NCBI RefSeq assembly: GCF_000204055.1
Contig: NW_006768804.1
Location: 761,611 to 825,610 of the forward strand
Length of the DNA stretch: 64,000 nucleotides
Direction: 5' to 3'
DNA from: Melampsora larici-populina 98AG31
Taxonomy: Eukaryota; Basidiomycota; Pucciniomycetes; Pucciniales; Melampsoraceae
Within the stretch, counting starts at the first letter, position 1; every line of letters begins with the position of its first letter. Below are positions 1-12,961 of this stretch, in pieces. The notes under the pieces were generated by a model. The model was given only the letters and a program-made list of their open reading frames with translations, searched no databases and was not told where the DNA came from. Both the position numbers and the translations under genes were made by a program.

Positions 1-565
1 TTGTAAAGACAGAAGACTAATCAGAGTCAAAGGCAAGTCTCGGTCAGTTTATACTTAAAGCCAGTCACACAAAAAGATGAGAGGAGCACAACACGTCAGT
101 TTGTAAAGACATACAAACAACCTAAGCAATAGCAGTACAACTAAACGGTAGACAAACAATCAATTAACAGCAATACATCAAGCTGATTGATCAAAACCCA
201 AGACTCGAACACGGTGATCAAGACAAACAATCTAAGAGCAATCTAAGCAACATTAAGAAACTAATCTAAGTGATGACAACTTAAGACTTGGCAATCATAG
301 ATGGCTTTCTCAGCTTCACAAGCAGGCCATTCCCATTGAAAACCATCAGCACCAAATAAAAGGTGTTCATACATTTGTTCCTTTTGAAGAACCCGGGATG
401 CTCTCAATTGAACGGATGAATCCAGAAGGTATGTGATCTTCTACTTGTTGGTCAAGCATAGACAATGCACTTTGTCCAATGTCCAGCTTTCCATGTCTAC
501 GATGGTTAGATGGCGAGATCATGTCTGTATCTCAACATCAATTTCAGCTCATGTTCTGTTTGGAA
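1..565. other. No gene recognised
   Basis: A-rich sequence with no convincing open frame. The last exon or 3' UTR of the minus-strand Myb/SANT-like gene may extend into its right end, because a possible GTCAGT donor lies just before that gene's apparent stop. Confidence 0.4.
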
Positions 566-1255
566 TTAAGTTTTAAGACTGACCTGGGTTTGAATTTCTG
601 CGAACCCTGACACTGTAGGGTTTGTCGTCTTTCGGCTCCTTGTATCTCTTTCTGGATTGAGATTGAATGTTGGACTGCTTTCGCTTGGGCGTGGGAGTGG
701 GTGTTGAAAGCGATGTTGAAGGTACGGAGTTTGAGAGCTCTGGCACGGAGAAACCATGATCGCCAGGATGACCTGTAGATAATGGAGATAAAGTCAGAAC
801 ATCATCTAATACAAAGGCCAACAACATACCATAATCGAGATTCATCACCCCGCTGAGCATCTCTGCGCTGCTCATCAGAACTGATGTATCACCAAAATCC
901 CCGCTGATTGCGCTTTGGAGGCCTTGCCGAGTGGCACTGCGCTTCTTCTCCAGCTTGAATTAAGTCATCAAGTTCATAAATCGTTAGTGAAATCATTCAA
1001 GTGACGTACTTTTCTAACGTGTTTGAAATGAAATTAAAAATTTGGTTGAACAAGGTAACTCACGCAGTCAAAATGATCTTTCAGAAGAGCCTTAGCAAAT
1101 GACCCAGGGTACTTCTCGTTGAACTGAGTAGTGACCTTGGTCCAACCAGCAGAACTGAGCCGTCCATCAAGCGTTTGATCTTTCCTCCGTTGCTTGGAAA
1201 TTAGTTCAGCAAGGTAACCGCTACGAGTTTCGTAAACATGGGTTTGATCTAACAT
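566..1255 (-). CDS. Myb/SANT-like DNA-binding domain protein
   Basis: Exon 1 (1255-1064) starts with a true ATG and codes a short helical domain containing YLAELISKQRR, then AGWTKVTTQFNEKYPGSF. This is the pattern of the Myb/SANT-like domain (tryptophan-anchored helices, FN.K.G motif) that is abundant in plants and fungi and common near DNA transposons. The donor GTGAGT at 1063 joins in phase to exon 2 (953 downward), which is rich in Lys/Arg/Ser and contains a basic KRKQ segment that could be a nuclear localisation signal. A 57-nt stretch at 773-829 has GTATGT/ACAG ends and is a multiple of three, so it may be an intron or retained. The usual first tryptophan of the domain is not seen, so a further 5' exon may exist. 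Role inferred: DNA binding; target unknown. Confidence 0.6.
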
Positions 1256-2316
1256 GATGGAGGTCAAGTAGAAATTCAGATTAAGAGTAGAATCAACTGA
1301 AATCAAAAGGACGGAATGGAAATGATACAAGCAATCAGGACGGACAAGCAAAGAAGTGAAATCAAAAAGAAAGAAAAAATAGATTGTGGACAACCAGTCA
1401 CAAGTGATCAGACGGATATAGGGACAGGTGATTGAGAGTTGCAACAATACAGTTGAAATGTGAGAGAAGCTGATAGCTAGAGAAGAAGAACTTGATCTCG
1501 GTTGAATGGATAGTTTTATATCTAGGAAACTCTGAATACACCACCAAGAGGGTACAGGACAGGGTCTGGTACAAACCCTGGGGAAAAAATACATCCTAGG
1601 GTTTGGCAGTTCTTGCTGTGGAACCCCTGAATCCAGCGTTGGATTGGCCGAGTTTGGATGTGAGATGTATGAGTGCGAGTTGTATACATTCGCGGTGGAG
1701 GCTGATGGTTGCCATCGATGAGGGGAGTGGGGATTCGAGTGCACATCAGGCAGCCTAGTTGACTGTGATTCTGGTCCCTAAATACGACGGCGTTGGGGTG
1801 GCCTTGGTTGAAGTGCATGAGGTGTATGGGTCGGTGGTTACCAATCAGCTAATGTACCAAACTTGAATTAATCCCTCATCTTCTTCGGATAAGGAGAAGT
1901 ATAATGCGAAGTAAGGAATACATTGGGTTTGATAAGAAAACAGACCGACTGACTCAAGCTTCTTTTGATCACACAGAATCTAGATGTCATGAAGTGCCTT
2001 GACAAGGAATTCAAGCAATAGTACATAGTAATAAATGAACGGCGCACTCAAGAAATTCCACTGTTTACCAAGTTATTTTGATCTTCACCATTCCATAGGT
2101 GATCGAAGAATTGCGTTCTTCAAAATAAAATCGCAAGTCGCAAATGAGCGGCGGGTGCTGCTATGGTGCTTATCATTATTCCATCTACTTGTCAAGGAAG
2201 ACATTATAGATTTGTTGGATTTGCTTGGGGTTTACATGATCCACAAAAACGAAGATATGATAAAATGAGACCATACTCGATGATTCAGATTCTGATACTT
2301 TTGAATTACAAGGAAT
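1256..2316. other. Intergenic, no gene recognised
   Basis: Open frames here on both strands are short, lack family motifs and overlap each other. A 77-codon plus-strand frame (2035-2268) has no recognisable domain and is not called. Confidence 0.4.
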
Positions 2317-4110
2317 TTACACAGTACGTTTAACACAAAGTTTAACTTCTATCGGTTTAAGTAATTCCGCTGCCTTTTCCAGGGGGGTTTCAGTCTTGAC
2401 CAACTTGTCTCCAATCGGATATTCATCCTTTATAGGTGGTACGGCTTCCGGTGTAGGCGCTGTGGTGGTTGCATCTTGCCCTTTCATCTTCGACATCGCT
2501 ATTGGTAAAAAGCACATACAAACAAATCCACAAACAGACCTGATGTTCAGCTTTGATCATAGTCAGTAAAATACCCGAAACATTCACCTTTCTTAGCCTC
2601 GATCATAGCTTGTGCCTTTGCTTCACTTCGGCCATCTTCTTGAATGCTTTCTTACTCAATGCAGTCTCTTCAGGTTTTCCATTTGTCTGAGTTGGGTTTG
2701 TGCCATTAGCATTTGTACTTTCCGACTGGTTAGGCTCAGGCGGAGCAAAGATGTTAAATTCTGTGAGTTCAATCACGTCTTCTTTGGCTGAACGACGGTC
2801 ATGAAGAGTTAAATATATTTAGATCGCTTGTGAAACAGCTCGGAAGTATTGGGGATGGGTGTAAAGGGTATCTTCAAACTTGAGTAAGCTACAGGTTATT
2901 AGGTACAAAGGTTCTGTCAGCTTCGAGATGGAACTTAGCAATCGTGATAGCGAGGACCAGCTGCGACAAACTTGGTATGTGATTGGAGAGTACTTTTACG
3001 TGTACAATACGTGTGGAAGTCGTATTGGTCTTCCGCCCATACTCGATAGATCTGCATCATGCAACTCAAGAACCATCAATACACGTATTCTATATGAAGG
3101 AGAATATTGAGATGTGAGATGCTAACGTCAACAATCTGATGGAAGCGCTTCAATGCAACACCCCAATCACCCACTCTCAATCCGACTCCAGCTTCTTCAG
3201 CTGCATACCATATTGCCTGCGTCTCTACCAAATCGCTTACTGGATCAGGTGCATCCTTACGTGTATAGATTCCGATTCGCTTTCTTGTCTCTGTGAGGAG
3301 TTTGGATTGAGTTTCTCGATCGGTCTAAGCTCGAATTGACCGCAGGATATACTTTGCACATTTCGAGTTCAAGAATCGATCCTGGCCATCTAGCTCTCGC
3401 GCTGCTCTCAATGCATCTGCTGCTTTTGTGAAAGCCCCTGCTCGTTTATAAATATGAGCTAATGAAAGAAAGAGGTCAGGAAGAGTAAGTGTATGTTGGA
3501 TCGCAAGTTGAGCCACTTCTAGCGCTTGAGAAGTGAGTCCAAAGTGTGAAGAAGAATAAAGTGGGGCCAAGAAATGTAAGATCCAAAGATAGGTTGATGG
3601 TAATTCTGTGTTAGCATCACAGCTATGTCCAAATTGGCTTCGTAAGTGTTCTGCAACGGCTTGAATGATACGAGCTTTCTCAAGATCGGCCAAAAGGGGT
3701 TTAAGATCGTTGAAAACGAAGGGGATGCCTTTGCTAAATCTATCGTAAAGATATGACTCTAATTCAGCTTCGAATTGAGTGCCAACTGCGTGATCGAGGA
3801 TGGTACGCTGAATGAGTTTGGAAGTTGGATAACGCTCAGTAAGATTTGTCAAGACTTCCATATTTGACGACTGGCCATCGAGTATTTTGGTATTGATATA
3901 ACCATTCAAATAAGTCCGATTTTCCGCGTTACCCTCGATTAGATCGAGCCAAGCCCATTCAGCTGCTTGGGTTCTACCAAGATCTGTGAGGAGTCGTGCG
4001 CGAGCCAACAGATAAGCAGATCGATCTAATACATCAGATGAATGACTTTCTAGATATGCAAGTGCTTTTTGAGGCGGTGTTGTGATAGAAGCCTTGAAGA
4101 GAGTGAGCTC
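2317..4110 (-). pseudogene. NAA15: NAA15 (NatA auxiliary subunit) relic
   Basis: The minus-strand pieces run in family order: a TPR stretch with RSAYLLARARLLTDLGRTQA, then FSKGIPFVFNDLKPL, then a Tyr/Leu-rich TPR ending FLNSKCAKYILR, then RKDAPDPVSDLVETQAIWYA, QYDFHTYCTRKSTL, LKFEDTLYTHPQYFRAV, IYLTLHD, ELTEFNIFAPPE and a Lys-rich stretch followed by KLVKTETPLEKA. This is the ribosome-associated scaffold of N-terminal acetyltransferase A, which docks the NAA10 catalytic subunit. It is broken: TAA at 2819-2821 sits where the family has Glu (AIEIYL), a one-base deletion near 2621-2630 shifts the frame, the frame also changes around 3300 and 3110, the N-terminal TPRs (roughly the first third) are missing, and the reading stops at 2317. 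One intron (2499-2587) is still splice-competent, so the copy is DNA-derived rather than a processed pseudogene. Confidence 0.75.
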
Positions 4111-5449
4111 AGAGCGTTCAAAACATCGATCAGGTTAGTCGTCCATTGCGTGGCGAGAGCCATCAGTTGTGATAATCTCTGTCTCAGGTGGTGCTGGCAT
4201 GTAGAATTCTTCGGAGTTTGGTGAGGGTCCATCCACAAGAGGGCTGTTCGAAGTCGCCAAATGTTCCATGACAAATTCAAAAGATGTTGAGGTGGTCAAG
4301 TAGCTTGCTGAGGTGGTGAAACTGTGGGGCCGTAAATGAAGTTGAATCGAGTTTTAGTGGCAAAGGTTTGTGTTAAGGTAACGGTGATGAGTTAAACTTT
4401 GAGGTGGTGAAAGTTCGAGTTGAGTGGTAATGAGTTTGGGTTGAGATGGTGAGATTTGGTGTTGAGGTGGTAAACATTCATGACCAGCATTGCTACTCGG
4501 AACATTGTATGAGTTTACGTAAAACTGTGTTTTCCGACAACAGTTTTTTGAGCCTTGAGGACAGGAACGAAGGTCATTCCATGATGACTGTCGGGCTGTC
4601 GGGCTTTCGGGCTTTCGGACTTTGGTCCGGTTTCTGTGCAGTGATTGATGAACCACTCGGCCAGTATTTGAACGGTGAACAACCGTTTTCAAGTCTACTC
4701 AAGTCCACGCGCATTACCGTGGTCACGACTCACCGTAAACCGGTTTGCTTACCAGTTATAGATCACCGCAGCACAACCTCGCCTTCGACGGTCTGATTAA
4801 TGATGATCATCACTGCTGAATGTGATCTCCTTTTACCCTTCCTAATGAAGGAAGATGCTTCTATGAAACATTGAAATTCCCTTCGAACCATCAAAGGATG
4901 GCAAGGAAGATACACATTGATCTCAGCATTATACTTGCGGATCAAAGTGAACGTCATCACCAATCAACTCGCAGGTTGTTTTCCCCTGGATCAAAGTACA
5001 AATTCACACTTATTGTTGGGCTTTCTTCAATTGCAATCAAAAAATCTCTAAGCGGTGTAGTTACCAGTTCGAAGAGACCGGTTTACAAAACTGTAAAACG
5101 GACACGACATGGTTGTGGAAGGTGTGAGAGCCACGACGGCCTGAGATCAAATGAAAGCACTATAGTGCAAGAGACCACAAGCTTTCACCCGGTCCAAATG
5201 AGAGGAAGGGTTCACCAAAAGCGGCGTTGCGTTGCTTTAATGTGTGTCAGCGCCTCTAGGCATCGTCATGAAGTGTTTCCATTGCCACTGTGCCTCGTTG
5301 CAGTCCTCATACCTCATACACCCTCGAATGAGTCCTCTATTTTAAGATATATTGACAAACACTCATAGAGAACAATACAAGACCATCTCGAGAAGAACTC
5401 TTGTACCCAACAATTGCCTCCAATACCTCAAAGCCTGTCCCTTTTCATC
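4111..5449. other. Intergenic with a dispersed repeat copy
   Basis: No supported gene. A minus-strand frame at 4050-4280 reaches TAA shortly before the NAA15-like TPR sequence and does not match that family. The segment at 4800-4935 is an inverted copy of a repeat also found near 21.3 and 34.1 kb. Confidence 0.4.
4800..4935 (-). repeat. Dispersed hairpin-rich repeat, copy 1
   Basis: Reverse-complemented, this reads like 21292-21463 and 34135-34308: shared blocks include GGGAATTTCAATGTTTCA, CTTCCTTCATT and GATCACATTCAGCAGTGATG. The CCTTCATTGAAGG core is self-complementary in the other copies. It has no coding potential and is probably a small non-autonomous element or a piece of a larger one. 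Confidence 0.6.
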
Positions 5450-8400
5450 ATGGATCAAACCGGCACACTCTCCGATCCCAACGTTCGCCCTCGATCAAAA
5501 CGTAAACCAGCTCATGATTCTAACCCCCGAACTAAGATACCACCTAACATACGTAAGATTATGGGCGACTCTACCATCACAGTTGAAAATTTAGACTGAC
5601 ATCTTTTGGGCTTGTCACTTCCAATAGACAATGATCGATGCTTGGCACTCTTAGAAGATATGAGTCCCAAGGCGCTGACTGGCGTTCTGCGCGAGTATCG
5701 CGTTCGCATACGACCAGGCACAAAGATTGAAGGACTTAGAGACCTGTACAAGAAATGGGTTTTTCCAGTTCAAGAAGAAGCTTATCTCCCACCGGCTTCG
5801 ACATCAATCTCGAGTCCAATTCACGAAGGAGCAAGCGTTCTTGGAGAGCTGAGCGCCACTCACAATGATCACGATCCTGGACCATCACAAACGTGGCCCG
5901 CGCATCCTGCGGAGTCTGATGTGGGCTCAGAACAGCCAGTTGCCGTTCCAAAAGTATCTGGATTTCATCATTTGAAGAAAGAAGTCCTCCAAAGACTCTT
6001 AAAAGACAACAGAATACCATTTTCTGGGCTTCGAAAGGACAAGTTGATTGAGCTGTGCGACCAGAATGCTCTGACCGGTAAGCCTTAAACCATCACTCTG
6101 AGCTACCGAAACACGGTATACTGACAATTTGCTTGCATGTTCGCCACTCAGTACCCACAGAAGGCACCGCAGCCAATTCACCAGCCATCAACTCAACTGC
6201 TGTCACTTGCGGCGGCTCAGAAACTCAGGTCCTTTCAGAAATACCGCCCCCCCTTGAAAGAACCATAAAATCTAACCGTCGCGCTCCAGCTGGAAAAGCT
6301 TCCAAGCAAAGCAATATCCCCAACGTCAGCAAAAAAGAAAAATCCACTGATTCAACACAAGGTTGCTCCTCCGCTCCCAGTTTCACTGTTTTAGTGCAGT
6401 CGAGCTCCGATCTCAATGACCATCATGCTGGATCTTCACAAACGTTGCCCATCAAAGGTTCTTCTAAGCAGCCATTCGATTATTTGGCGTCAACAAACCC
6501 AGAAATTCGAGAGTTCTTGGCAAAAAATGGAGTCTCGACCCCCTCTCGATCGAACAAAGATTTTCTCCACTACAAATATCTCGAGTGGCAGTCAAAGAAA
6601 TCTACGCTTGATCTTGCAGAGTGCGATGTGGGCACAGGACAGCCAGTCAACATCCGAAAGCTATCTGTATCTCATCCATGTAAGAAACAAGTCCTCCAGA
6701 GTCTTTTAAGGGAAAACGGAATACCATTCTCTGGTCTTTCAAAGGATAAATTGATCGAGCGGTGCAAAACAAATAATCTGACCGGTGAGCTTGAAACCTT
6801 CATCCTTGGTTACTGACCAACATGATGCTGACAATTTTATTGCTTGTTGATGTTGCAGTGCCCAATGATGGTGCAGCCTCCCAGTCGGCATCCATCCAGT
6901 CAAGCCTCATCACTGACAGCGGCTCAAAACTCCCAGTACTTTCCGATACACCGCCCCTTCTTGAAAGCCCTATAAAGACCAAATGCCTGGTTCCAGCTGA
7001 CAAAGTTGAAGTTCCCGACGCAACTGCCAATCTTAGTAAAGAAGCAAAACCCAGTAATCTGATACAGGATTTTGAAGCCAGTTCCAGTACCGAATCGTCG
7101 CTCGGGTATCTTTGCGGTTAGATTCCTATCAACACTTGATTTTTCCTTCTACTTTCAATATTCACTGATGGTTACCATTTCTCTAGAGAGCTCTAAATCT
7201 GTTGACCAACAACACGGCTCTAGCGCCCCTCGCGAGGAAGATGACGCAGAGGCAAGCATTGGAGATTCAAGTACCAGTATGGAGAACGTAGAAGGTAGTG
7301 AAAGTGGAGGGGAAGGGAGCAACATAGATAGCACGAGAGAAAGCTCAAAGAACCAGAGGAACGAAGTCCCCCAACAGTCAGAGAAAGGCTTTACATCATC
7401 CACAGCCAGTTCCAAGCTTGCCGAGCCCCTGGTATGCCAGACCGAATCCACGAAATTTATAGGTATGGTCCATGTCGTTAAATAGCAATTCCTTGATGTG
7501 TATTACAACTTATCTCAAACTGTCTTCCTTCACACTTCATTCGCACTCGGTCACTCCACAAGAGGAATCAGCAAAATCCCTCGATTGTGATCCACGTGGG
7601 TTGTCTATTGCTAAAGGCTTTGATTACATTTCATAATTGAGTTTTCGTTAAGTTTTTTGCTGACCAGTCAAATGACTCGTGCAGGTAAACCAGAGCCCGG
7701 CGCCGGCGCCAAAGTGCACGAGTTTGATTCACGTCAGTTTCCTGCCACCAAATGTTAGCTCACCGGTGTAAATTCATGATGTTTTGTATACTTTGTAGGC
7801 AACCGATCTACTTCGACACAGGGCCAAGGATGTGAGGCCTCACACAATCAACATCGTGGACTAGCTGATGTAGCATCCGACCTTCCTTCACCACATTCAC
7901 TTGGCAATTCCCCACACGTTCGAGAAGCAAAGGGTAAATCTCGGGAGCACAACCCAATACCGCCCCAAGCATCATCCTCGAGCCAGCCCCAAAATCGGGG
8001 TTCCTTTTCTGCCTCGCCCGGGAACACAGATCAGACTGCGTCAAAATTGGACGTCATCATGAGTTACTTAGAAAAGTTGACTGTGGGCCAGGAATCAGCT
8101 GAGCTCAAAACGCTTCAAACCAACCAATCTTTACAAAATTTGGAAATATCTTTCGAAAATATGCAGGTTGAGCAGTCCGATGCATCAGAGAAACTAGAAA
8201 ACCTTATCAAAACAGTATCAAAATTATTGGACTCCAACGAAGAGCATCATACAGTGAGCTCGAGGCGAAGCAGGCCACCCAGTGGAGCGAAAAATCGCTA
8301 CACTTCTCAAGGTGGAAAGCTATCGGTTGGTCCCACGTTTCCAGAGTCGTCTTTAATTTTCCAAACAGAGTCACTAACCAATTTACGCAACTGTACAGGG

Positions 8401-9507
8401 AGCCATACGATTGTGTTGTGCCACATTGATCGGGAGAAGGGCAGAAGAAGAGACATTTCCTGAGCCTGCAAACGAAGCTGAAAAGCGTCAGTGGCTAGTG
8501 GATCTACTTAAAGAACCAGCAGGAGCTCAAATGGGGAGGGTTCCAGGTGATAGTCCTGATCGCCCTGATACGCATTTCCCTTTCAAATCTGGCCCTGGAC
8601 ACTTGAAGGCATCAACCACACAACTTCAAACCATGCGCACAATGCTATTACAACACGGGGTGAAACGTTTCCGACCAGACTTAAGCAAACCTTACAAATC
8701 GGTCGACAACTCATTTCTGTGGGGTTTGGCTGTTAAAATATTCCTTAGGCTGGTCGAAGCGGGTGAATACCCTGGGGTCAGCTTGGAATCGGCTCCACGG
8801 GAGATCGTTGAGGCTGAGTTTCAACTGCACGTCACTGACTGCTTGAGAAAGAGGTGAGCAATACCCTCATGTACCAATTGATTGCCGATCTTCTGATAAT
8901 TGCACACCTGGCAGAGATCGAAATGAGCGAAACCTGACACCAACAGAACTTGCCGCCCAAAAACGTCGAGCAAACAAAGCCTCGCGGCTTTTCAGCGTAC
9001 GCACATTGTTCTGACCGGCCTCAGAAAAGTACCCGCTGACTTGTATTTCTTGTGCAATAGTTGCGAGAGTTGCGCCAAACTACTGCAGCAGATACCCCGG
9101 GCCTTGAGCATCTGTGTTATATTGTTGCTCAATGTTGTAGCGACGATGAGCTACAAAGCGAAGATGAAGACGACACTGGGATAAACACTGCTGCTCGAAC
9201 CAAGACTTGTGAAGTCCTTGATTTGGGATGGAGGAGTGAAGACTGTGAGAGCATCATGTTAGCTCTGGATAACCTACGCAAAAGTTACCGCAGCATGGCT
9301 CCTTCAACACCTCGTGGGCTCCCTTCTCGAGTCCGGATCCGGCCTGAAATAAACAATCGCAAGAAAAGCGCAATGGAAGCACCAAAAGGGCTCTCCATTG
9401 ATTGTTATAGGCCCTCATTTTTGGCTAGTAGAACCGAAGTGGAAAAAGCCTATCTCAAAATCAACATGGTTCCGGGGCTTCCAAAATATAAAGATATCTT
9501 GTTTTAG
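5450..9507 (+). CDS. Large protein with repeated SAP-like motifs; unknown C-terminal domain
   Basis: Exons whose phases join cleanly: 5450-5552, 5628-6077, 6152-6784, 6859-7105, 7191-7462, 7563-7595, 7685-7732 and 7799 onward, then to about 8853, about 8915-8995 and 9061-9507. Two exons end in near-identical modules, KKEVLQRLLKDNRIPFSGL and KKQVLQSLLRENGIPFSGL, each followed by KDKLIE. They fit the helix-turn-helix SAP motif (DNA/chromatin binding). A related motif, LTGVLREYRVRIRPGTK, lies in exon 2. The middle is Ser/Glu-rich and low complexity, then a predicted coiled coil (8047-8240) precedes a C-terminal region containing GVKRFRPDLSKPYKSVDNSF and a Lys/Arg-rich helix. I know the C-terminal region only as a recurrent uncharacterised type. 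Near 8440-8460 the frame must shift by one base to keep the open frame, so there is either an unseen intron or an indel. Role inferred: nuclear, nucleic-acid associated. Confidence 0.6.
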
Positions 9508-10809
9508 TCCGAGCGATGTGGAAAATGGCGGCCCGGCACCTTCATTGTGCTGTCATCATACAATTCTCTCAGTTCAAAAACTTTGTTTCAATTTGGTCAT
9601 CTTGGTTCTTTTCAGTTTGTATCATCATCATCATTCATCATTCATCTTAAAGGAGAACATGCAATCCAGCAGAAACTGATAAAACCTCCACTGACTCCCC
9701 TTAAAAGAGTGAGTTTTGCCCGGCCAAAGTTTCAGCCTCGCAAGACGTGGCCAGAACTGATGTGTAACGCGGAAGCTCACTTGGTCGTTAGATTCAGTCG
9801 CATATTTATGTTTGTTGTAGTTGTGATGTCATGTGTTTGCCATATTTAATTTTTGCAGTTTCTGTTGTTGTACCAATTTGTATTGCAGAAGATTATGCTG
9901 ATATTTGTAATGTGATGATAAATATATAACAATTGATCCCGGTTTTTCTTGGTGCTTCTTTTCTGCTTTATGAGAAATAATGGAACCTAAATGGAATTTA
10001 ACATTACAAGAATCTATTAAATTGCCAAATGAAGTTAGTAAAATTGAAATTCATCAACGTGCACTTGATCTACATTCAACTAATTCATCTAAATCTGAAT
10101 CGCTTTCTTTTTTTTGATTTTTCAAGAGAAATGCATTCAAAGAACATAATCTTTTATTCTTGGCTACTTGGACATATCTTTTAATTAATCTGGAATGAGA
10201 GTAAGGTAGAGATTTTGATTTTACCATTTAACCTACATGCCAAGAAAAATGACTTCCAAAGTCAAGAAAAATGTAAATAGTTGTAATTTATCTGATATAC
10301 TCTATAAGAAACGAGTTCCTTCAATCAATCAATCAAAAAAAAATTCAAACCTCTTGCGTATTCTCAAATTAAGATTGACTTTGGAACGGAGTTTTTACAG
10401 ATAGGTTATTACAATCTCTCGTTCTCATCGAATAGGCCATATTTCAATTTTGCTAGCTTTACTTGTTTTTTTCTCAAGATGAATCCTGATTAATTCAATT
10501 TCTGAGCTCTTAGTTCTCTAGTCCAGAGTCCAGATGAATCAGGAAAGCCCCAACAATCTTACCCGCCAGATTTATAGCAATTGACGGCAAAGTTGTGAAA
10601 AGCTTTTCTGAATTTTGTGTTGTCGGTAGAATTTTAACACTTTGCGAAGACCAAAGTGATTCACTTTGAACTCGGTCACAACTATTGAACTAGAGAACAA
10701 ATTGGTTATCTGATTTCATCATTCTTGATTTCTAAATTCACTTGTACCAATCATGTTAAAAAAGGGTACTTGATCTATATCATTCCTTCTTATATACACT
10801 CAATGGTCT
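9508..10809. other. AT-rich intergenic DNA
   Basis: 3' flank of the SAP-like gene followed by AT-rich DNA with no open frame carrying recognisable motifs. Confidence 0.5.
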
Positions 10810-11301
10810 TTACTCGTTAAAACAATCATTTTGAGAATTGGTTCGGGATTGAGCTTTCTTTGCTAAGATCATACAAAGGACGTTCAAACACGGTTTCGAC
10901 GAGTAAAATGTTTGATTGAAGATTCGAGTTCTTTGTGATCGAGAATGAGATTTCTTGATGTTCAGTAACTTTTCGAGAAGCTAGAAAATGATTCATTTGA
11001 TAGATTTGAATTCCCAGATCGATCAAAAAGACAAAATCAGTTATCAAACTTATTTCCAAGAAAGACAAATAATCATACCGAAAGGGTTTCTTGGATCCTT
11101 AGCATAGGTAGCAGCTAAACAAAAAAACCAAAACCAAAAGAATAAGTCACAAAGATACCAAAGGGGTTATTTGAGATTGAAAAAAACTTACAAGCCAACA
11201 TCGAATTTTGAACTTTGTTGATCAAATAAAAAGTGACAGCCCCGCCGAAGATGAAATGACTCACTGGTTTCCAAACAGGAGTAGGAGCACCTCCATATCA
11301 T
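10810..11301 (-). CDS. ATP18: ATP synthase subunit J (Atp18-like), start disturbed
   Basis: Exons 11301-11192, 11114-11079 and 10862-10810 join in phase to give GAPTPVWKPVSHFIFGG, then AVTFYLINKVQNSML, then ASATYAKDPRNPF and a basic tail ending at TAA (10810-10812). A PTPV.KP start, one short membrane helix and the DPRNP motif define the small F1Fo ATP synthase membrane subunit J/i of the mitochondrial inner membrane. Length (about 50-60 aa) suits the family. The nearest ATG (11299-11301) is one base out of frame with GAPTPV, and an in-frame TGA lies just upstream, so either a 5' exon is missed or an indel has damaged the start. Identity is fairly sure; functionality is not. Confidence 0.65.
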
Positions 11302-12961
11302 TTTGATGATGTGATTGATCGGATTAGATTGGTTGAGTCAATAATCGTTTGTTCGGCTCAAGATCGATGGCCTTGTGATTAGGAAGTACACCAGCGACCA
11401 CAACTTCAAGGAAAACGAGTTCACAAACACATAAGAATCAGAATTTGATATGATGATACCATCTTTGCCAGGAATTTCATGATAACTCACTGAGGAATAC
11501 ATCTCGATCTCCAATTCTCCATGGTGGTGGTGTTTCATCTTTGATTGATTCTTTGCCTTCACATCTAATTCCAAGTCCAGTAGATTTCACTCTAGTTTCT
11601 GACATCGATCCATACTATATAAAAAAGGAAACTCGATATCTTGGTTATTTATTCAAATAAATCATTCTGAAGAAATGGAAGAGATTTAAACTTACAGATT
11701 TGTATGTGAATTGAAGTTGATAAGTTGGTAAGTCAAGAGTGAACGGCAATCGATCATGATCACTCGATAGGTGGAATTCGATTGGGTGTGAAAATTGTCG
11801 ACGTGGCAGGCACCGAATTGGAGGGAGGATGTGTCTCAGGACTCGGAGACGGGGTTCGGGGTTCGGGGTTGACCCAATCCACGGTGTGTACAGGCTTGCT
11901 GCGCTGCGCGTCACCTGTATCCGGGGGGGAAAAAGCAAAAAAAATGTCGAAGATGACATTGATTCCTAGAATAGCTGTACTTCTCGGGGCCTGTTGAGCT
12001 TGTGCCATTATCACAGACTTGGAGCTGATCCTAAGCGTGTGTAACAATCCAAACAACATCCTGGGATGTTTTTAACTGGTAAAACACCCCCAGGAATTTT
12101 CCCTCCATGAGAGGATGACGGCGGCGAAAACGTAACCCTCGTGATTGGTGGCCAAAGAATTGGAGCCTGCGCAAACCGCGGAAAGTTTTGGCGCGGAGGT
12201 GGAATGTGCGGAATGACTGTGGTTCAATTCGAATTCAGTGCTCTAGTGCAGTTCAATTCAAATTCATTTCTCTATGATATGGTACAGCTTGGAAATATTT
12301 GATATGTGAAAATTCGAAAGTTGTGGTGGATGTCAAAACAATTCACTTTGAAGTAGATCCATGAAAAGCACAACAACAAATGATAATGTTTGAGACTTTG
12401 ATCTCGATGATAGAAAGAAACCAACTGATCATGTTTGAGACTTAATGTTTGAGACTTTGATCTCGGCAATTGAAACAGAGCAGGTGATATTGTTCAAGCC
12501 TTTCATCTCAAAAAGTGTTCAAAATTTCAAACGTTGAGGCTTGAAATGTGGTTCGGACGACTGGGTTCTAATATCAATCCAATGAGTTAATGTTCATTGG
12601 AGGGGTACATCGAGAATCCGGCAATGATCCTCACGAACCCAACATACATTTCACAAAAAAGTCTAAGATAACATGATAAAATGGTTTGAGACAAGCGTCA
12701 AAAAGAAATGTAATCAAGAGAAAGAGACATACAAGAAAGAGACGTTCAAAGGAAGAGTGGAAGCCGTGAATTCAAAAAGGGCAAACTTGAAAAATGAAAA
12801 AAGTGAGAAACAGTCAGAAGGTAAGATAAAGGCAAAAATCAAGACGACACGTCACTACTTGGGGCTGAGGATCTTTGTGCATGGGATTTAATTTTACATC
12901 AGGCTTTTGGAGGAGGGAGTATTATAATCCAAGAGAATCAGCCACGTTAGAAAGCGCTTTG
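11302..12961. other. Intergenic, no gene recognised
   Basis: Several overlapping short frames on both strands with no family motif. A Lys-rich plus-strand frame at 12673-12891 is low complexity and probably not a gene. Confidence 0.4.

Noticed and set aside
1034..1744. 236-codon minus-strand frame taken as one protein
   Set aside because: Only the part from ATG 1255 downward matches a domain; the rest is upstream non-coding sequence, and an intron follows at 1063.
12673..12891. Lys/Glu-rich plus-strand frame as a small protein
   Set aside because: Low-complexity A-rich sequence with no start context or splice partners.
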